Assembly: GCF_011290685.1 (NCBI RefSeq)
Contig: NZ_JAANYN010000016.1
Location: 32,224 to 96,223, forward strand
Source of the DNA: Cyclobacterium plantarum
Lineage (GTDB): Bacteria > Bacteroidota > Bacteroidia > Cytophagales > Cyclobacteriaceae
Direction of reading: 5' to 3'
DNA length: 64,000 bases
Shown in pieces: positions 16,154-25,381 of the stretch. Made by a program: the position numbers and the translations under genes. The notes beneath the pieces were generated by a model that worked only from the letters and a program-made list of their open reading frames with translations, was not told the origin of the DNA and made no database searches. How positions within the stretch are numbered: position 1 is the stretch's first letter; each line of letters opens with the position of its first letter.

Positions 16154-16678
16154 ATGGTTAGATATTTAGGTTTTTCACTCTTTTTATTGGTATTTTTTCG
16201 CGCATTTCAAAGCCAGGCACAGGTCGTGGAAGAAATCAAAACGGCAGGCCAGATTTATGCCTATGCGCAGCTTCATGGGGACCATGAGATTCTGCTTGAT
16301 TTTACTTATCCCTCGCTGATTGAAAAAGCCGGGGGCAGGGATGCCATGAAAAACATATTGAAGCAGATCCAGGAAACCAAACACAAAAAAGGACAGCATT
16401 TGACCTCCGTGGAGTTTGGAGACCAGATCCAATCGGTCAGTGTCAAAGATGAAATTCACGCCATTGTGCCCATTACGCTTGTCACCAAGGTACCAGGAGG
16501 CACCCTCACCAGCAGCAGTAACCTAATCGCCGTTGGCACGGAAAACCGGGAAAATTGGTACTTTATAGAGACCACCGCTCTGGAAGAAAGAAACATCAAA
16601 AAGGTGCTTCCCAATTGGGATCATAGCCTTACTTTGCCTTTCAAAAAAGCGCCGGTATTCAAGGAAGACAAGCGTTAA
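16154..16678 (+). CDS. Exported protein of unknown function
   Basis: The 174-residue protein begins with a clear signal peptide (YLGFSLFLLVFFRAFQSQAQ, cleavage likely after AQA/AQ). The mature region of about 150 residues looks like an NTF2-like or DUF-type cone fold: an N-terminal helical stretch (AGQIYAYAQLHGDHEILLDF), LTSVEFGDQIQSVSVKDEIH, a central beta pair (AIVPITLVTKVPGG) and NWYFIETTALEERNIKKVLP near the end. I do not recognise a characterised family. It converges with the SDR gene on the other strand. Confidence 0.6.
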   Translation: MVRYLGFSLFLLVFFRAFQSQAQVVEEIKTAGQIYAYAQLHGDHEILLDFTYPSLIEKAGGRDAMKNILKQIQETKHKKGQHLTSVEFGDQIQSVSVKDEIHAIVPITLVTKVPGGTLTSSSNLIAVGTENRENWYFIETTALEERNIKKVLPNWDHSLTLPFKKAPVFKEDKR

Positions 16679-16689
16679 GCGGTATCACA

Positions 16690-17562
16690 TCACTTCTTTC
16701 CCTTCCTTTTCTCTTCCATGGCATCCCACCATTCATTTTTGATGGAACTCAAGCCATTGAACTGGCCTGCACCCTGAAGCCATTCACCACCATCTATGGT
16801 AATGATTTCGCCATTGATAAAAGCCGAATAGGGGGAGATCAAATAAGCAGCCAGGTTGGCCAATTCCTGATGTTCCCCTACCCTTTCCAGCGGAACCCTT
16901 CTTGCAGGATCAAATTTATCTGCAAGTTCTCCGGGCAATAGTCGCTGCCAGGCTCCTTCCGTTGGAAAGGGGCCGGGAGCAATGGCATTGGTCCGAATAC
17001 CGTAAGGAGCCCACTCCACGGCCAAAGATCGGGTCATGGCCAAAACACCGGCTTTTGCCGCTGCACTGGGAACCACAAAGGCAGAACCGGTAAAGGCATA
17101 AGTGGTCACAATATTCAGGAAGGTCCCTGCTACCTTTTCCCTGATCCATTCTTTTCCTGCCACCAGGGTAAGGTTTGCTGATCCTTTTAGCACTATATCC
17201 AGGATGGTATGAAAGGCATTTGCAGAAAGCCTCTCGGTAGGAGATATGAAATTAGCAGCAGCATTGTTGACCACCACATCAACTTTACCGTAATGCTGCC
17301 TGGCTTTCCCATACATTTCTTCCACCTGATCATAATCTCTCACGTCACAAGCCAAAGGCAACAGCTCCCCTCCCGTTTGTTCCCTCAATTCATCCGCTGT
17401 CTTTTCCAGAACTTCCATTTTCCGGCTACTGATGACCAGCCTGGCCCCGAGGGTGAGAAAATACCTGGCCATGGATTTTCCCAATCCCGTGCCCCCACCG
17501 GTCACCAGGACCACCTGATCCTTTAGCGCATCTGGCACCAACATACCTTGATTATATTTCAT
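16690..17562 (-). CDS. SDR-family oxidoreductase (2,4-dienoyl-CoA reductase-like)
   Basis: The 290-residue short-chain dehydrogenase has the cofactor motif VTGGGTGLGKSMA, the NNAAANF block and an active-site region where Tyr of the usual YxxxK is not obvious (TYAFTGSAFVVPSAAAKAGV), as in 2,4-dienoyl-CoA reductases, which lack the classical Tyr. APGPFPTEGAWQRL and DGGEWLQGAGQFN also match the DECR/PDCR group. It would reduce dienoyl-CoA intermediates in oxidation of polyunsaturated fatty acids using NADPH. It is monocistronic. Its start region is duplicated about 113 bases upstream (see repeat). Confidence 0.82.
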   Translation of the reverse strand: MKYNQGMLVPDALKDQVVLVTGGGTGLGKSMARYFLTLGARLVISSRKMEVLEKTADELREQTGGELLPLACDVRDYDQVEEMYGKARQHYGKVDVVVNNAAANFISPTERLSANAFHTILDIVLKGSANLTLVAGKEWIREKVAGTFLNIVTTYAFTGSAFVVPSAAAKAGVLAMTRSLAVEWAPYGIRTNAIAPGPFPTEGAWQRLLPGELADKFDPARRVPLERVGEHQELANLAAYLISPYSAFINGEIITIDGGEWLQGAGQFNGLSSIKNEWWDAMEEKRKGKK

Positions 17563-17702
17563 GTGTCTATAATTTGTTCTTTAATGGCCACCCCGATTTG
17601 TCGGGGCAGGCTATGGAATCTCGCATGGTTGTTAGTCATCCCAGTGTGTGACGGCTACCTCATGCTCGATTTCATGTGTTTATAGTTGTTTTTAAATTGC
17701 CA
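17556..17702. repeat. Imperfect ~35-bp direct repeat around the SDR start codon
   Basis: The segment 17556-17590 (ATTTCATGTGTCTATAATTT onward), which contains the SDR start codon, is repeated imperfectly at 17669-17702 (ATTTCATGTGTTTATAGTTG onward). Between the copies is a sequence with a hairpin CCCCGA-tttg-TCGGGG at 17591-17606. On the minus strand the upstream copy opens a six-codon ORF (MKSSMR). It may be the mark of an inserted small element. Confidence 0.5.
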
Positions 17703-17706
17703 AGAA

Positions 17707-17781
17707 GCATGCCTTTCGGGAAGATTCCCGCATTTTGCCCCGATCCTATTGGGACAGGGCCCTATGGCCCTTGCGGCATGC
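17707..17781. repeat. Multi-hairpin palindromic element
   Basis: The outer arms GCATGCC (17707-17713) and GGCATGC (17775-17781) enclose two inner hairpins, CGGGAA-ga-TTCCCG (17717-17730) and GGGCC-ctat-GGCCC (17757-17770). The nested design resembles REP/BIME or MITE-like interspersed elements. No gene is present in the 360-base gap that contains it. Confidence 0.5.
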
Positions 17782-17869
17782 CCTATATTACAAGCTTACC
17801 GTATTTAGGCAAACTTATTTTAAAATACGTAATTTTATGATCAATCAAATGATTGGGTTAAAGTTTATT

Positions 17870-17877
17870 TATCTTTG
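17870..17877 (+). promoter_or_regulatory. Candidate -7 element for the lipoprotein gene
   Basis: TATCTTTG matches TAnnTTTG and lies 45 bases upstream of the ATG at 17923. The -33 box is weak. Confidence 0.4.
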
Positions 17878-17922
17878 GCCGATTAACTGATTAGGAAACA
17901 CGCGAAAAATGTTACGGTGCTT

Positions 17923-18729
17923 ATGAAATCTATTTTCAGATACTTTCTGTTCCTTTTATTGTTTTCCTGCAACCTGGACAATAACAGGGAATTGCAGATT
18001 GATCAGTCCTATGAGGGGGAAGAAGCCTATTGGGTTTCTAAATCCATGGACGAACACCTGCACCTCGCTTTTTATGATTTGGAAGCATTCAAAAAGAAGG
18101 CTTTTACCGATAGCCTTCCTGGCTGTCCTTCGGTGTTATTTTCCACCGATTCCCTGAGCCTTACCCTTAATTATGATCAAGCCGGTTGTGAAGATGCAGG
18201 CAGCTCGGATTTTGAGGGCTCCATCCAGCTTCAGTACAGCCTCCCTTCTCCGGGCAGCAACGACACCCTTCAACTGAATTTCCAAAACTACCACCAAGAA
18301 AACACAAAGATACAGGGCAGCAGGGTTTTCTATATCGCCAGAAAACGTACGGATAATAAACTGCTGATTGAGGAAACTGATTCGCTGTTATTGGTTAACA
18401 ACTTTGGCTCCAGCACCCGTATCAAACCACGGCTTGAGCATCAAGCCCAGTTTCAATCGGGTGCCTTGACAGCAATCAGCAGCACTGGCGACATGACAGG
18501 TAGAAATTGGAGTGGAAATGAAATCAAGGTTAAGCTATCGAAAACAACAGGGGATGAGTGCCTGTCCAGCGCTATTTTCAGACCTACTTCGGGGACTGAA
18601 ACCTGGACTGTCTTGAGAACTGGCGGAGGCAATGTGATCCATGAATTGGTTTATTCCGAAACCGGAGATTGCGAAACCAAAACGACCATCCGTTTGTCCG
18701 AAGGCGTGGTGATGGAAAAAAGCCCATGA
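17923..18729 (+). CDS. Lipoprotein of unknown function
   Basis: Translation from the ATG at 17923 (rather than an upstream GTG) gives about 268 residues with the lipobox FLFLLLFSCNLD, Cys near residue 16. The mature protein is Ser/Thr/Asp-rich with predicted beta structure, four or more further cysteines (GCPS, AGCED, DECLS, GDCET) that could form disulfides, and a repeated SGxDTLQLNF style. No family was recognised. It converges with the LytTR regulator, 8 bases apart. Confidence 0.65.
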   Translation: MKSIFRYFLFLLLFSCNLDNNRELQIDQSYEGEEAYWVSKSMDEHLHLAFYDLEAFKKKAFTDSLPGCPSVLFSTDSLSLTLNYDQAGCEDAGSSDFEGSIQLQYSLPSPGSNDTLQLNFQNYHQENTKIQGSRVFYIARKRTDNKLLIEETDSLLLVNNFGSSTRIKPRLEHQAQFQSGALTAISSTGDMTGRNWSGNEIKVKLSKTTGDECLSSAIFRPTSGTETWTVLRTGGGNVIHELVYSETGDCETKTTIRLSEGVVMEKSP

Positions 18730-18737
18730 AGGTAGAT

Positions 18738-19484
18738 CTACATGGCCCGCAAAGCTGTCAGCAATGCTTCTTTTTTTCTGGTTGATACGTCTATTTGCGA
18801 TCCATTTTCCAAAATCAGGGTTCCACCTTTCCCTTTTTTAAATTGCTTTACTTTGGAAAGATTAACCAGATGACTGTTGTGAACCCTGAAAAATCCCAAT
18901 ACCTGTAACATGGACTCAAATTCTTTGAGGGTTTTGGCCACAGTGATTTTTTGTTTGTTTTGAAAATGTATGACTGTGTAGTTTACGTCGGCTTGCAAGT
19001 GGCTTATTTCGTCCAACTCCACAAAAACAAGCCCCTCTTGTGTAGGAATCGGAATCTTTTTTTTAGCCGTGTGAAAAGCAGGCAAAACCTCCGTAGCTCT
19101 GCTCAAAGCCCCGGGCTTCTGGTCAGATTTTGACTTAATTTTTTCTAATGTTAGCAGCAATTCATCTGGGTCAATGGGTTTTAGCAGGTAATCAAGGGCA
19201 TTGGCTTTGATCGCTTCTATCGCATACCTTTCATGTGCTGTTGTGAATACCAATGCAAAGGGCGGGTCTTTTTTCCCATTTAACCAATTAAACACAATCT
19301 CCTCATCCAATTCAATATCCAGAAAAACAACATCCGGGACATTGCTTTCCAAAAAGACATCCAAAGATGCTGTATCTGAAAATGATCCCAAAACCTTTAC
19401 TTTTCCATTTGCATATACCTCCAGCAAATTTACCAACCTGCTTCTGCAGTGGTCTTCGTCGTCTATGATTATCGCATTCAGCAT
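18738..19484 (-). CDS. LytTR-family response regulator
   Basis: From the ATG at 19484 the protein is 248 residues. The receiver domain (1-~120) has acidic residues IIDDED, phosphoacceptor D56 in DVVFLDIELD and the lysine in YLLKPIDPDEL. The C-terminal LytTR DNA-binding domain spans about 145-248 (GLVFVELDEISHLQADVNYT, then FFRVHNSHLVNLSKVKQFKK). Its ATG overlaps the stop of the kinase gene (ATGCTGA), so the two are translationally coupled and form a cognate pair. The longer upstream ORF start lies inside the kinase and is not needed. Confidence 0.93.
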   Translation of the reverse strand: MLNAIIIDDEDHCRSRLVNLLEVYANGKVKVLGSFSDTASLDVFLESNVPDVVFLDIELDEEIVFNWLNGKKDPPFALVFTTAHERYAIEAIKANALDYLLKPIDPDELLLTLEKIKSKSDQKPGALSRATEVLPAFHTAKKKIPIPTQEGLVFVELDEISHLQADVNYTVIHFQNKQKITVAKTLKEFESMLQVLGFFRVHNSHLVNLSKVKQFKKGKGGTLILENGSQIDVSTRKKEALLTALRAM

Positions 19485-21574
19485 AATTCCGGCAATTCCA
19501 ATTCTACCCGATATCCTGTATCCATAGCCCCATGCTGAACCCTGGCTTTTGCCTTTCTGGATAGGTTCCATACCGATATCCTGTCTTCAGTTAGGCGCAT
19601 CCCCATCGAGTGCCCATTTTTGATTTTCTTAAGTGGCTCCGGTCCATCAAGGCCTTTGCCGTTGTCCTCTACGATTAAGGTAATCCCATTACCTGATTTC
19701 CTGATGACTACCCTTATTTCACCCGGAATTTCGTTCTTTTTTGAAAAACCATGCCAAATGCTGTTTTCTACATAAGGTTGGAGCAATAAGGGAGGCACTT
19801 GGATTTTATCGGAATCAACCCCGGATTCAAGATCAATTACGTAGGAAAATTTACCGTTAAATCGAAAAGCCTCCAGTTGCATGTATATTTCCAGCATTTG
19901 CAAATCCTCCTTTAATGAAATGGTTTGTTCTCCACTTTTTTCCAGAATCATGCGCATCAATTTTGCAAATTTACCCAGGTAATAGTCTGCGGTAATCGGG
20001 TCATGCTTTAAAATAAAATCGCTGATCGCATTGAGGGAATTAAAAATAAAATGAGGATTGAGCTGAGCTTTGAGCCATTTCATTTCTGTTTCTGCAATTT
20101 TTTGTTTCAATGCTGCCTCCTGCTCCCTTTCTCTTGCATCTCTTTTTTTCTTGTATAAAACGGCGACCACCAGAAAGAAAAACACAAAAAACACAAATAC
20201 CCCTGCTATCAATTGTTTTTTATAAGCTTGTTCTTCCACTGCTGTTTTCCCCATAGCCAGTGCCTTTTCATGGGAGGCTTTTAAAAGCATCTCCTTTTTA
20301 TCGAATTCAAATCTGGCTTGTTGGCGGAGCAATTCTTTTTGTTTTTCATCATTAAAAATACTATCCCTGAATTCCAGGTGCTTTTTATGCCAGAATAGCG
20401 CTTTTTCAAAATCATTCTGTAACGCATGGGTATTGCTCAAACCTAAATACACATCCTGGAGCAAAGGTTTTGCTCCTGAACGCAAAGCCATAACCCTTCC
20501 CTTTTCCTGCCACTCCAGTGATTTGCTGATTTTGTTTTCGGCGGTAATGGACTCAAATGGCAAAAAATCAGGTGGCATAGCAGCGATCAGGTTTCCCAAC
20601 AAGTGGTAATTCATCGCCCCGTTTTCCAGATCGTTGGTTTGCTCATAAGCCTGGATAGCCTGCAGATGGAAATAATAGGCTGAATCATACTGCTTTAAAT
20701 TTAAATGTACCCTTCCCATATTGGTCAGGTCACTACCTATTCTTCTGAGATTGCCAATTTCTTTGTTTATGGCAAGGGAATTATTAAAATGAATCAATGC
20801 CTTTGCATGCGCTTTGTTTTGATCCAGAATAACTCCCATATTACCCAAAGCGTTGGCCAAGCCCTGTTGGTTTCCTGCTTTTTCAAACCATTCATAGGCA
20901 CGTTGCTGGTAATTAAAGGCCGTATCAAGTTCTCCTGTATTTTTATAGACCAAACCAATATTGGTGGCCAGATTTGCCTGTAACATCTTCTCCTCTTCCG
21001 GCATCAATTTCAAAGCTTCAAAAAAAGCCGCCAAAGCTTTCGGGTAATCTGCCAAAGAAAGGTATACCACACCCAAATTGGATAAGTTATAATAAATCCC
21101 CGGTACATGGCTCATGGTTTGGAAACGGGAAATCGCCTCCTCATGACTTCGAATGGCCTCCAGAAAATCGGACTGATTGTATTGGATCAGGGCCATGTTA
21201 CTCAGGGCTTTTGCCGCACCTAAATCATTTTTTAAAGAAGTATGTATTTTCATGGCCTCCATGTAGGCTTTTAGTGCCAAAGAATCCGCTCCTTTGGCCC
21301 AATAATTTGAGCCCAGGTTGTTCCAGGAAACTGCCTGATAATGTTCATGCTCCAGCTTTTCTGCCAGATTCCTTGCCATTTGAGCATAGTAGATCCCGGA
21401 ATCAGGCTTAATGCTATAAAAAGCATAAGCCATTTCATTCCATAGAATGATTTTAGTAGAGTCAGGAATACCGGTCCGTTGTACAATTTGCCGGAGACTG
21501 TCCAATTCATTTTGCTGACCTAAGGCCGTCAGGCAAGGGGTTATTATCCATATCCAAATAACAATTAACCTCAT
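19478..21574 (-). CDS. TPR-containing LytS/YehU-type sensor histidine kinase
   Basis: This 698-residue sensor has a signal peptide (ends TALGQ), about eight tetratricopeptide repeats in the periplasm (residues ~35-405), a membrane helix at ~455-474, a short coiled coil and a His_kinase domain (PF06580) with the phospho-accepting H508 in AQLNPHFIFNSLNAI. The ATPase part has PPLLLQPYVENSIWHGF (N box) and IVEDNGKGLDG (G box). The periplasmic TPR region probably senses a protein or peptide ligand. It is co-transcribed with the LytTR regulator with a 7-base overlap. Confidence 0.93.
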   Translation of the reverse strand: MRLIVIWIWIITPCLTALGQQNELDSLRQIVQRTGIPDSTKIILWNEMAYAFYSIKPDSGIYYAQMARNLAEKLEHEHYQAVSWNNLGSNYWAKGADSLALKAYMEAMKIHTSLKNDLGAAKALSNMALIQYNQSDFLEAIRSHEEAISRFQTMSHVPGIYYNLSNLGVVYLSLADYPKALAAFFEALKLMPEEEKMLQANLATNIGLVYKNTGELDTAFNYQQRAYEWFEKAGNQQGLANALGNMGVILDQNKAHAKALIHFNNSLAINKEIGNLRRIGSDLTNMGRVHLNLKQYDSAYYFHLQAIQAYEQTNDLENGAMNYHLLGNLIAAMPPDFLPFESITAENKISKSLEWQEKGRVMALRSGAKPLLQDVYLGLSNTHALQNDFEKALFWHKKHLEFRDSIFNDEKQKELLRQQARFEFDKKEMLLKASHEKALAMGKTAVEEQAYKKQLIAGVFVFFVFFFLVVAVLYKKKRDAREREQEAALKQKIAETEMKWLKAQLNPHFIFNSLNAISDFILKHDPITADYYLGKFAKLMRMILEKSGEQTISLKEDLQMLEIYMQLEAFRFNGKFSYVIDLESGVDSDKIQVPPLLLQPYVENSIWHGFSKKNEIPGEIRVVIRKSGNGITLIVEDNGKGLDGPEPLKKIKNGHSMGMRLTEDRISVWNLSRKAKARVQHGAMDTGYRVELELPELC

Positions 21575-21732
21575 GATTCAACTTATTCCGAGGACAAAAT
21601 ACTTCTTTATTGTATCATTTACTAAATTAAGACAGGCAAAAAATAAATGAATACCGGCACTTAATCAATCTGACTTTTGAATATTAACTAAGGGAGGTAC
21701 ATTGAAGCCAAAACGATATAAAAAATTTGGCT

Positions 21733-22335
21733 ATGAAAATCACAAGTTATTTACACCAGAATACATATAGTTTACTGACATTATGTAGCATTTGTTTTCT
21801 TTTCCTGTTTTATTCAGGTGCTCAGGGCCAGGCTTTTGATAAAGGCACAAAAGTAGTCAGCGCCGGTATAGGAATCGGGAGTTCTCTTGGAAGTTTTTCC
21901 CACAATTCCCAAACACCGGCCATAAGTGTTCAATATGAGCAAGGGGTATGGGATGCGGGAGCAGATGGGGTTGTCAGCCTCGGGGCTTATGTGGGGTACA
22001 AAAGCTTTGGGTGGAAAACAGAAACCTCCGGCTTCAACACTTCTGCCAGCTGGAAATACACCATTATCGGCATCAGAAGTGCCTATCATTATCAAGGGCT
22101 GGACAACGACGACCTGGATGTCTACGGGGGCTTAATGCTGGCTGCCAATTTACTTAATTATTCGTACACTGATTCCCAGGGTAATCGTCAGGGGGCGGGA
22201 AACTTTGGCAACAGTACGGGGCTGACTTTGTACCTTGGTGGTCGCTATTATTTCTCTCCTATGGCTGCTGGCTTTGCTGAAATAGGCTACGGCATTTCCT
22301 ACCTTAACCTTGGATTGGCCCTTAGATTTCAATAG
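21733..22335 (+). CDS. Small outer-membrane beta-barrel protein
   Basis: From the ATG at 21733 (a TTG lies 6 bases upstream) the protein is 200 residues with a signal peptide ending in SGAQGQA. The mature part has alternating beta strands with many Gly and aromatic residues (SLGAYVGYKSFGW, IGIRSAYHY, DVYGGLMLAAN, LYLGGRYYFSP) and ends GLALRFQ, like an 8-stranded outer-membrane barrel whose last residues would normally end in F. Function is unknown. The end overlaps the convergent M14-like gene by 7 bases. Confidence 0.72.
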   Translation: MKITSYLHQNTYSLLTLCSICFLFLFYSGAQGQAFDKGTKVVSAGIGIGSSLGSFSHNSQTPAISVQYEQGVWDAGADGVVSLGAYVGYKSFGWKTETSGFNTSASWKYTIIGIRSAYHYQGLDNDDLDVYGGLMLAANLLNYSYTDSQGNRQGAGNFGNSTGLTLYLGGRYYFSPMAAGFAEIGYGISYLNLGLALRFQ

Positions 22336-23294
22336 TGTTCGGCCGATTTGTTGGAACTTGTCCTTCCTATATGGACCAGGGCATCACCGGCATTGACTAC
22401 CGGTTGATTATTGATGCCAATGACATGGCCCGATGAGGAGCTTTTCACAGGAACTTTTACCTGTCCGTAAGGGTCGGATATTTTTGCCAATACCTGACCT
22501 CTCTTTACTTCATCTCCCAATGATACCGAGGCATTGAAAATTCCGGAAATTTTAGCCCTGACCCAGCCACTTTCCTGAATCTTCAATGTTCTTACCGATG
22601 GAAAATCGCCTGCTATCATGTCCAGGTGTTTCAAGAGTCTTCCGGTACCCATGATACCCTCCTGAATCACCTGTTCATCCAAACGCATGGATTCTCCCCC
22701 TTCGAAAACCAAAATATGCTTCTTGTTTTTATAAGCTTCCTTACGGAAGGACTTGTCGATATGGGGAGAATTTACGGTGAAATTGGCCCCAAAGATCTCT
22801 GCCAGTTTCAACCCTGTCTTATCCCTGAAATCCACTCTTACCTGGGGATAATTGGAAAGCATCCTTCCCCCGGTATGGAAGTCTATGCCGAAATCTATTT
22901 GAGGGATGATCTCGTGTGTCATGATATAGGCAATCTGAGAGGCCAGAGATCCTTTACTGCTTCCGGGAAAACTCCTGTTGAGATCTCTTCCATCGGGAAA
23001 GGTTCTGGAATTACTTAAAAAACCATACACATTTACAAGGGGAATAAAAATAAGGGTACCCTTTTTGGGCTCATAGATATTTTCTTCCAGCATTCTCTTT
23101 ACTGTGACAATGCCATTAATTTCATCTCCATGGACTCCCCCACTGATCAAAACGGTAGGGCCAGGATTACTGGAACTCCGGATAAAAACCGGCAAATCAA
23201 TAAGGGTATGGGTAGGAAGCCTTGCAATGGCTATCTCTATGTTCAGTGTTTGGCCGGGCCTAACCCTGATACCATTTATCACCATTTCTTTCAT
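22329..23294 (-). CDS. Succinylglutamate desuccinylase/aspartoacylase-family (M14-like) hydrolase
   Basis: The 321-residue protein is a zinc-dependent member of the AstE/aspartoacylase (PF04952) group of M14 metallohydrolases. Visible zinc-site blocks are SGGVHGDEINGI (His and Glu ligands), DGRDLNRSFPG and IDFHTGG (third ligand). FEGGES matches the catalytic Glu region. The C-terminal ~80 residues resemble a lipoyl/biotinyl-like beta barrel (AKISGIFNASVSLGDEVKRG, then QVLAKISDPYG). In relatives it is often found next to rimK, which is not present here. The substrate is likely an N-acyl amino acid or a peptide tail. Confidence 0.82.
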   Translation of the reverse strand: MKEMVINGIRVRPGQTLNIEIAIARLPTHTLIDLPVFIRSSSNPGPTVLISGGVHGDEINGIVTVKRMLEENIYEPKKGTLIFIPLVNVYGFLSNSRTFPDGRDLNRSFPGSSKGSLASQIAYIMTHEIIPQIDFGIDFHTGGRMLSNYPQVRVDFRDKTGLKLAEIFGANFTVNSPHIDKSFRKEAYKNKKHILVFEGGESMRLDEQVIQEGIMGTGRLLKHLDMIAGDFPSVRTLKIQESGWVRAKISGIFNASVSLGDEVKRGQVLAKISDPYGQVKVPVKSSSSGHVIGINNQPVVNAGDALVHIGRTSSNKSAEHY

Positions 23295-23409
23295 AAAAAA
23301 GCAGACTATATTTATTTTTCCATAATGCTTAACCGCTACTTTTTAGGGCTAAATTGCTGGAAATTTTTTCTATCTGGTCAAATAACCTTTAATTCGTGGT
23401 ATATTTTAT

Positions 23410-24453
23410 ATGATGAAGATACAAGAAAATATTTCTTTAAGTGCCTATAATACTTTTGGAATAAACAAAAAAGCCCGATTTTTATGTGAAGCTGAAAGCA
23501 GGGAGGACGTACTTTACGCTTTTAATCAGTCCCGCATTTTAAACAAGCCCCTTTTCGTTCTTGGAGGAGGCAGTAATATCTTATTGCTCGAGGACCTGGA
23601 TGCGGTAGTATTGAAAATCAACATTCAGGGAATTGACAGCATCCGGGAAGATGGTGAGCAGGTGATCCTGAAAGTAGGCGCAGGTGTGGTATGGCACGAT
23701 TTGGTAAGGTATTCCATAGAAATGGGATTAAGCGGTTTGGAAAATCTTTCCTTGATTCCCGGTACCGTTGGAGCTGCTCCCATGCAAAATATTGGCGCCT
23801 ATGGGGTGGAAATCAAATCGGTATTTGATCATCTGGAAGCCATGGAAATTCCTTCCGGAAAATTACGTGTGTTTACCGGGAAGGATTGCAGGTTTGGCTA
23901 CAGAGAAAGTATCTTCAAAAATAAATTAAAGGGGAAGTATATCATCACTCATGTTGCCTTCAGGCTTAACAAAAAGCACCAACCCAATATAAATTATGGA
24001 GATATCCGACTCACCCTGAAAGAAATGGGAAATGCTTATCCAAGCCCTGTCAATATCAGTGAAGCAGTAGTAAAAATCCGGCAACAAAAACTTCCTGATC
24101 CAAAAGAATTGGGGAATGCCGGAAGTTTCTTCAAAAATCCAACCATACCCTTGTTTGACTTCAATCAGCTTAAGAACCAATACCCGGAAATTCCGGGCTA
24201 TCCCGTTGAAGACAACAGGGTAAAAATCCCGGCAGCCTGGCTGATTGACACTGCCGGCTGGAAGGGAAAACGATGTGGAGCTATAGGCGTGCATGAAAAA
24301 CAGCCCCTTGTTCTGGTAAATTACGGCGGAGGTACCGGAACGGACATACTCGAATTGAGCGGGAAAATCCAGGCTGATATTTTGGGCAAATTTGGTATCC
24401 AGCTTGAAAGGGAAGTTAATACCATCAGCTCGGAAAATTTGATCCAGCTTTGA
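23410..24453 (+). CDS. murB: UDP-N-acetylenolpyruvoylglucosamine reductase
   Basis: MurB reduces UDP-GlcNAc-enolpyruvate to UDP-MurNAc with NADPH and FAD in peptidoglycan precursor synthesis. The 347-residue protein has the N-terminal SAYNTFGINKKA, the FAD-binding VLGGGSNILL, LIPGTVGAAPMQNIGAYGVE, the Arg block GYRESIFK, the catalytic Ser in ELGNAGSFFKNP and a C-terminal Glu in LEREVNTI. Layout and length fit the E. coli type. It is monocistronic on the plus strand. Confidence 0.96.
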   Translation: MMKIQENISLSAYNTFGINKKARFLCEAESREDVLYAFNQSRILNKPLFVLGGGSNILLLEDLDAVVLKINIQGIDSIREDGEQVILKVGAGVVWHDLVRYSIEMGLSGLENLSLIPGTVGAAPMQNIGAYGVEIKSVFDHLEAMEIPSGKLRVFTGKDCRFGYRESIFKNKLKGKYIITHVAFRLNKKHQPNINYGDIRLTLKEMGNAYPSPVNISEAVVKIRQQKLPDPKELGNAGSFFKNPTIPLFDFNQLKNQYPEIPGYPVEDNRVKIPAAWLIDTAGWKGKRCGAIGVHEKQPLVLVNYGGGTGTDILELSGKIQADILGKFGIQLEREVNTISSENLIQL

Positions 24454-24675
24454 TACCCGCCGGGTTCAGGCGCAAAGGAATGCTATGCGCAACTGATTTG
24501 ATTGTCCGGGGATGAGCCTTCTTGTATTTGTTGGTTTTGGATATAATGCAGAATCGCTTGTCTGCCAGTTATCAAATTCTCCTATGGATAGTACCTACAA
24601 AGAGTTCCTTAAAAGACCTGCCAATACCCGTTTGAGGAGAAGGCAATATGAATTAAAACCTATTAGAAGGGCATT

Positions 24676-25158
24676 TCAAATCAAATCATCCTTTATTTGA
24701 AGCGTCTTTTGATAGTGTTCCACCCTCACGCCGAACTTTTCGAGAAACACCAATCCTTCATCAATTCCAATTCCTTTGTAGCTGGCATAGGAATACAAAT
24801 AAACCACCTTTTGAATACCCATGGAATAGATGATTCGCGCACAAGGGAGACAAGGAGCCAGGGTCACATAAAGGGTGGATCCTTCGACAGAGGCCTTGTT
24901 TTTAACGGCATACAGGATTGCATTTTGTTCAGCGTGCAATGCCAGTGAACAGCTTCCTTTACTATCTCTGCTACATCCGACTTCAGGAAATTCTTCGTCA
25001 CAATTGTGGGTTCCTGAAGGAGGCCCATTATAACCAATGGAAATAATACGGGTTTCTTTGCACAGGACAGCACCAACATGCTTTTTGATACAATGGGATC
25101 GTTGGGCAAGGCTGACTGCCAATTCCATAAAAATATCATCAAAATCTGGTTTGGCCAT
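24676..25158 (-). CDS. Deoxycytidylate (dCMP) deaminase
   Basis: From the ATG at 25158 the protein is 160 residues. It is a zinc-dependent cytidine/deoxycytidylate deaminase family protein: the zinc site is LALHAEQNAI (His-Ala-Glu) plus TLAPCLPCARII (two Cys). The N-terminal CIKKHVGAVLCKETRIISIG and GYNGPPSGTHNCDE blocks are typical of dCMP deaminases (ComEB type). It would make dUMP for thymidylate synthesis. An upstream in-frame ATG at 25209 would add 17 residues with no family match. Confidence 0.92.
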   Translation of the reverse strand: MAKPDFDDIFMELAVSLAQRSHCIKKHVGAVLCKETRIISIGYNGPPSGTHNCDEEFPEVGCSRDSKGSCSLALHAEQNAILYAVKNKASVEGSTLYVTLAPCLPCARIIYSMGIQKVVYLYSYASYKGIGIDEGLVFLEKFGVRVEHYQKTLQIKDDLI

Positions 25159-25308
25159 AATGTAAAATTCTGTTAGTAAAGATAATCTGGTTTCCTTCAG
25201 ATAAGGCAATGCCAGATAATATTCCCGGGCATTGCTTCACAAATCTAGTATTTTTAACGTTTTCGTTTAGTGGAAAATTTGGCTTAAAAAAAATAATCTT
25301 CAGCAAAA

Positions 25309-25339
25309 TTTATTTATTAAAAATAAAATTCTACTTTTG
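25309..25339 (+). promoter_or_regulatory. Candidate promoter of the stand-alone receiver gene
   Basis: TACTTTTG at 25332-25339 matches TAnnTTTG, and a TTTA at 25309-25312 stands in for the -33 TTTG at the correct 19-base spacing. The ATG is 43 bases after the -7 element. Confidence 0.55.
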
Positions 25340-25381
25340 TATCAATTTATTTGCTTTTCAAAAACACGTTTATGCATTTCA

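Noticed and set aside
24512..24700. 62-codon open frame between murB and the deaminase gene
   Set aside because: Low-quality composition, no domain, partly antisense to the end of the deaminase gene, no upstream signal.
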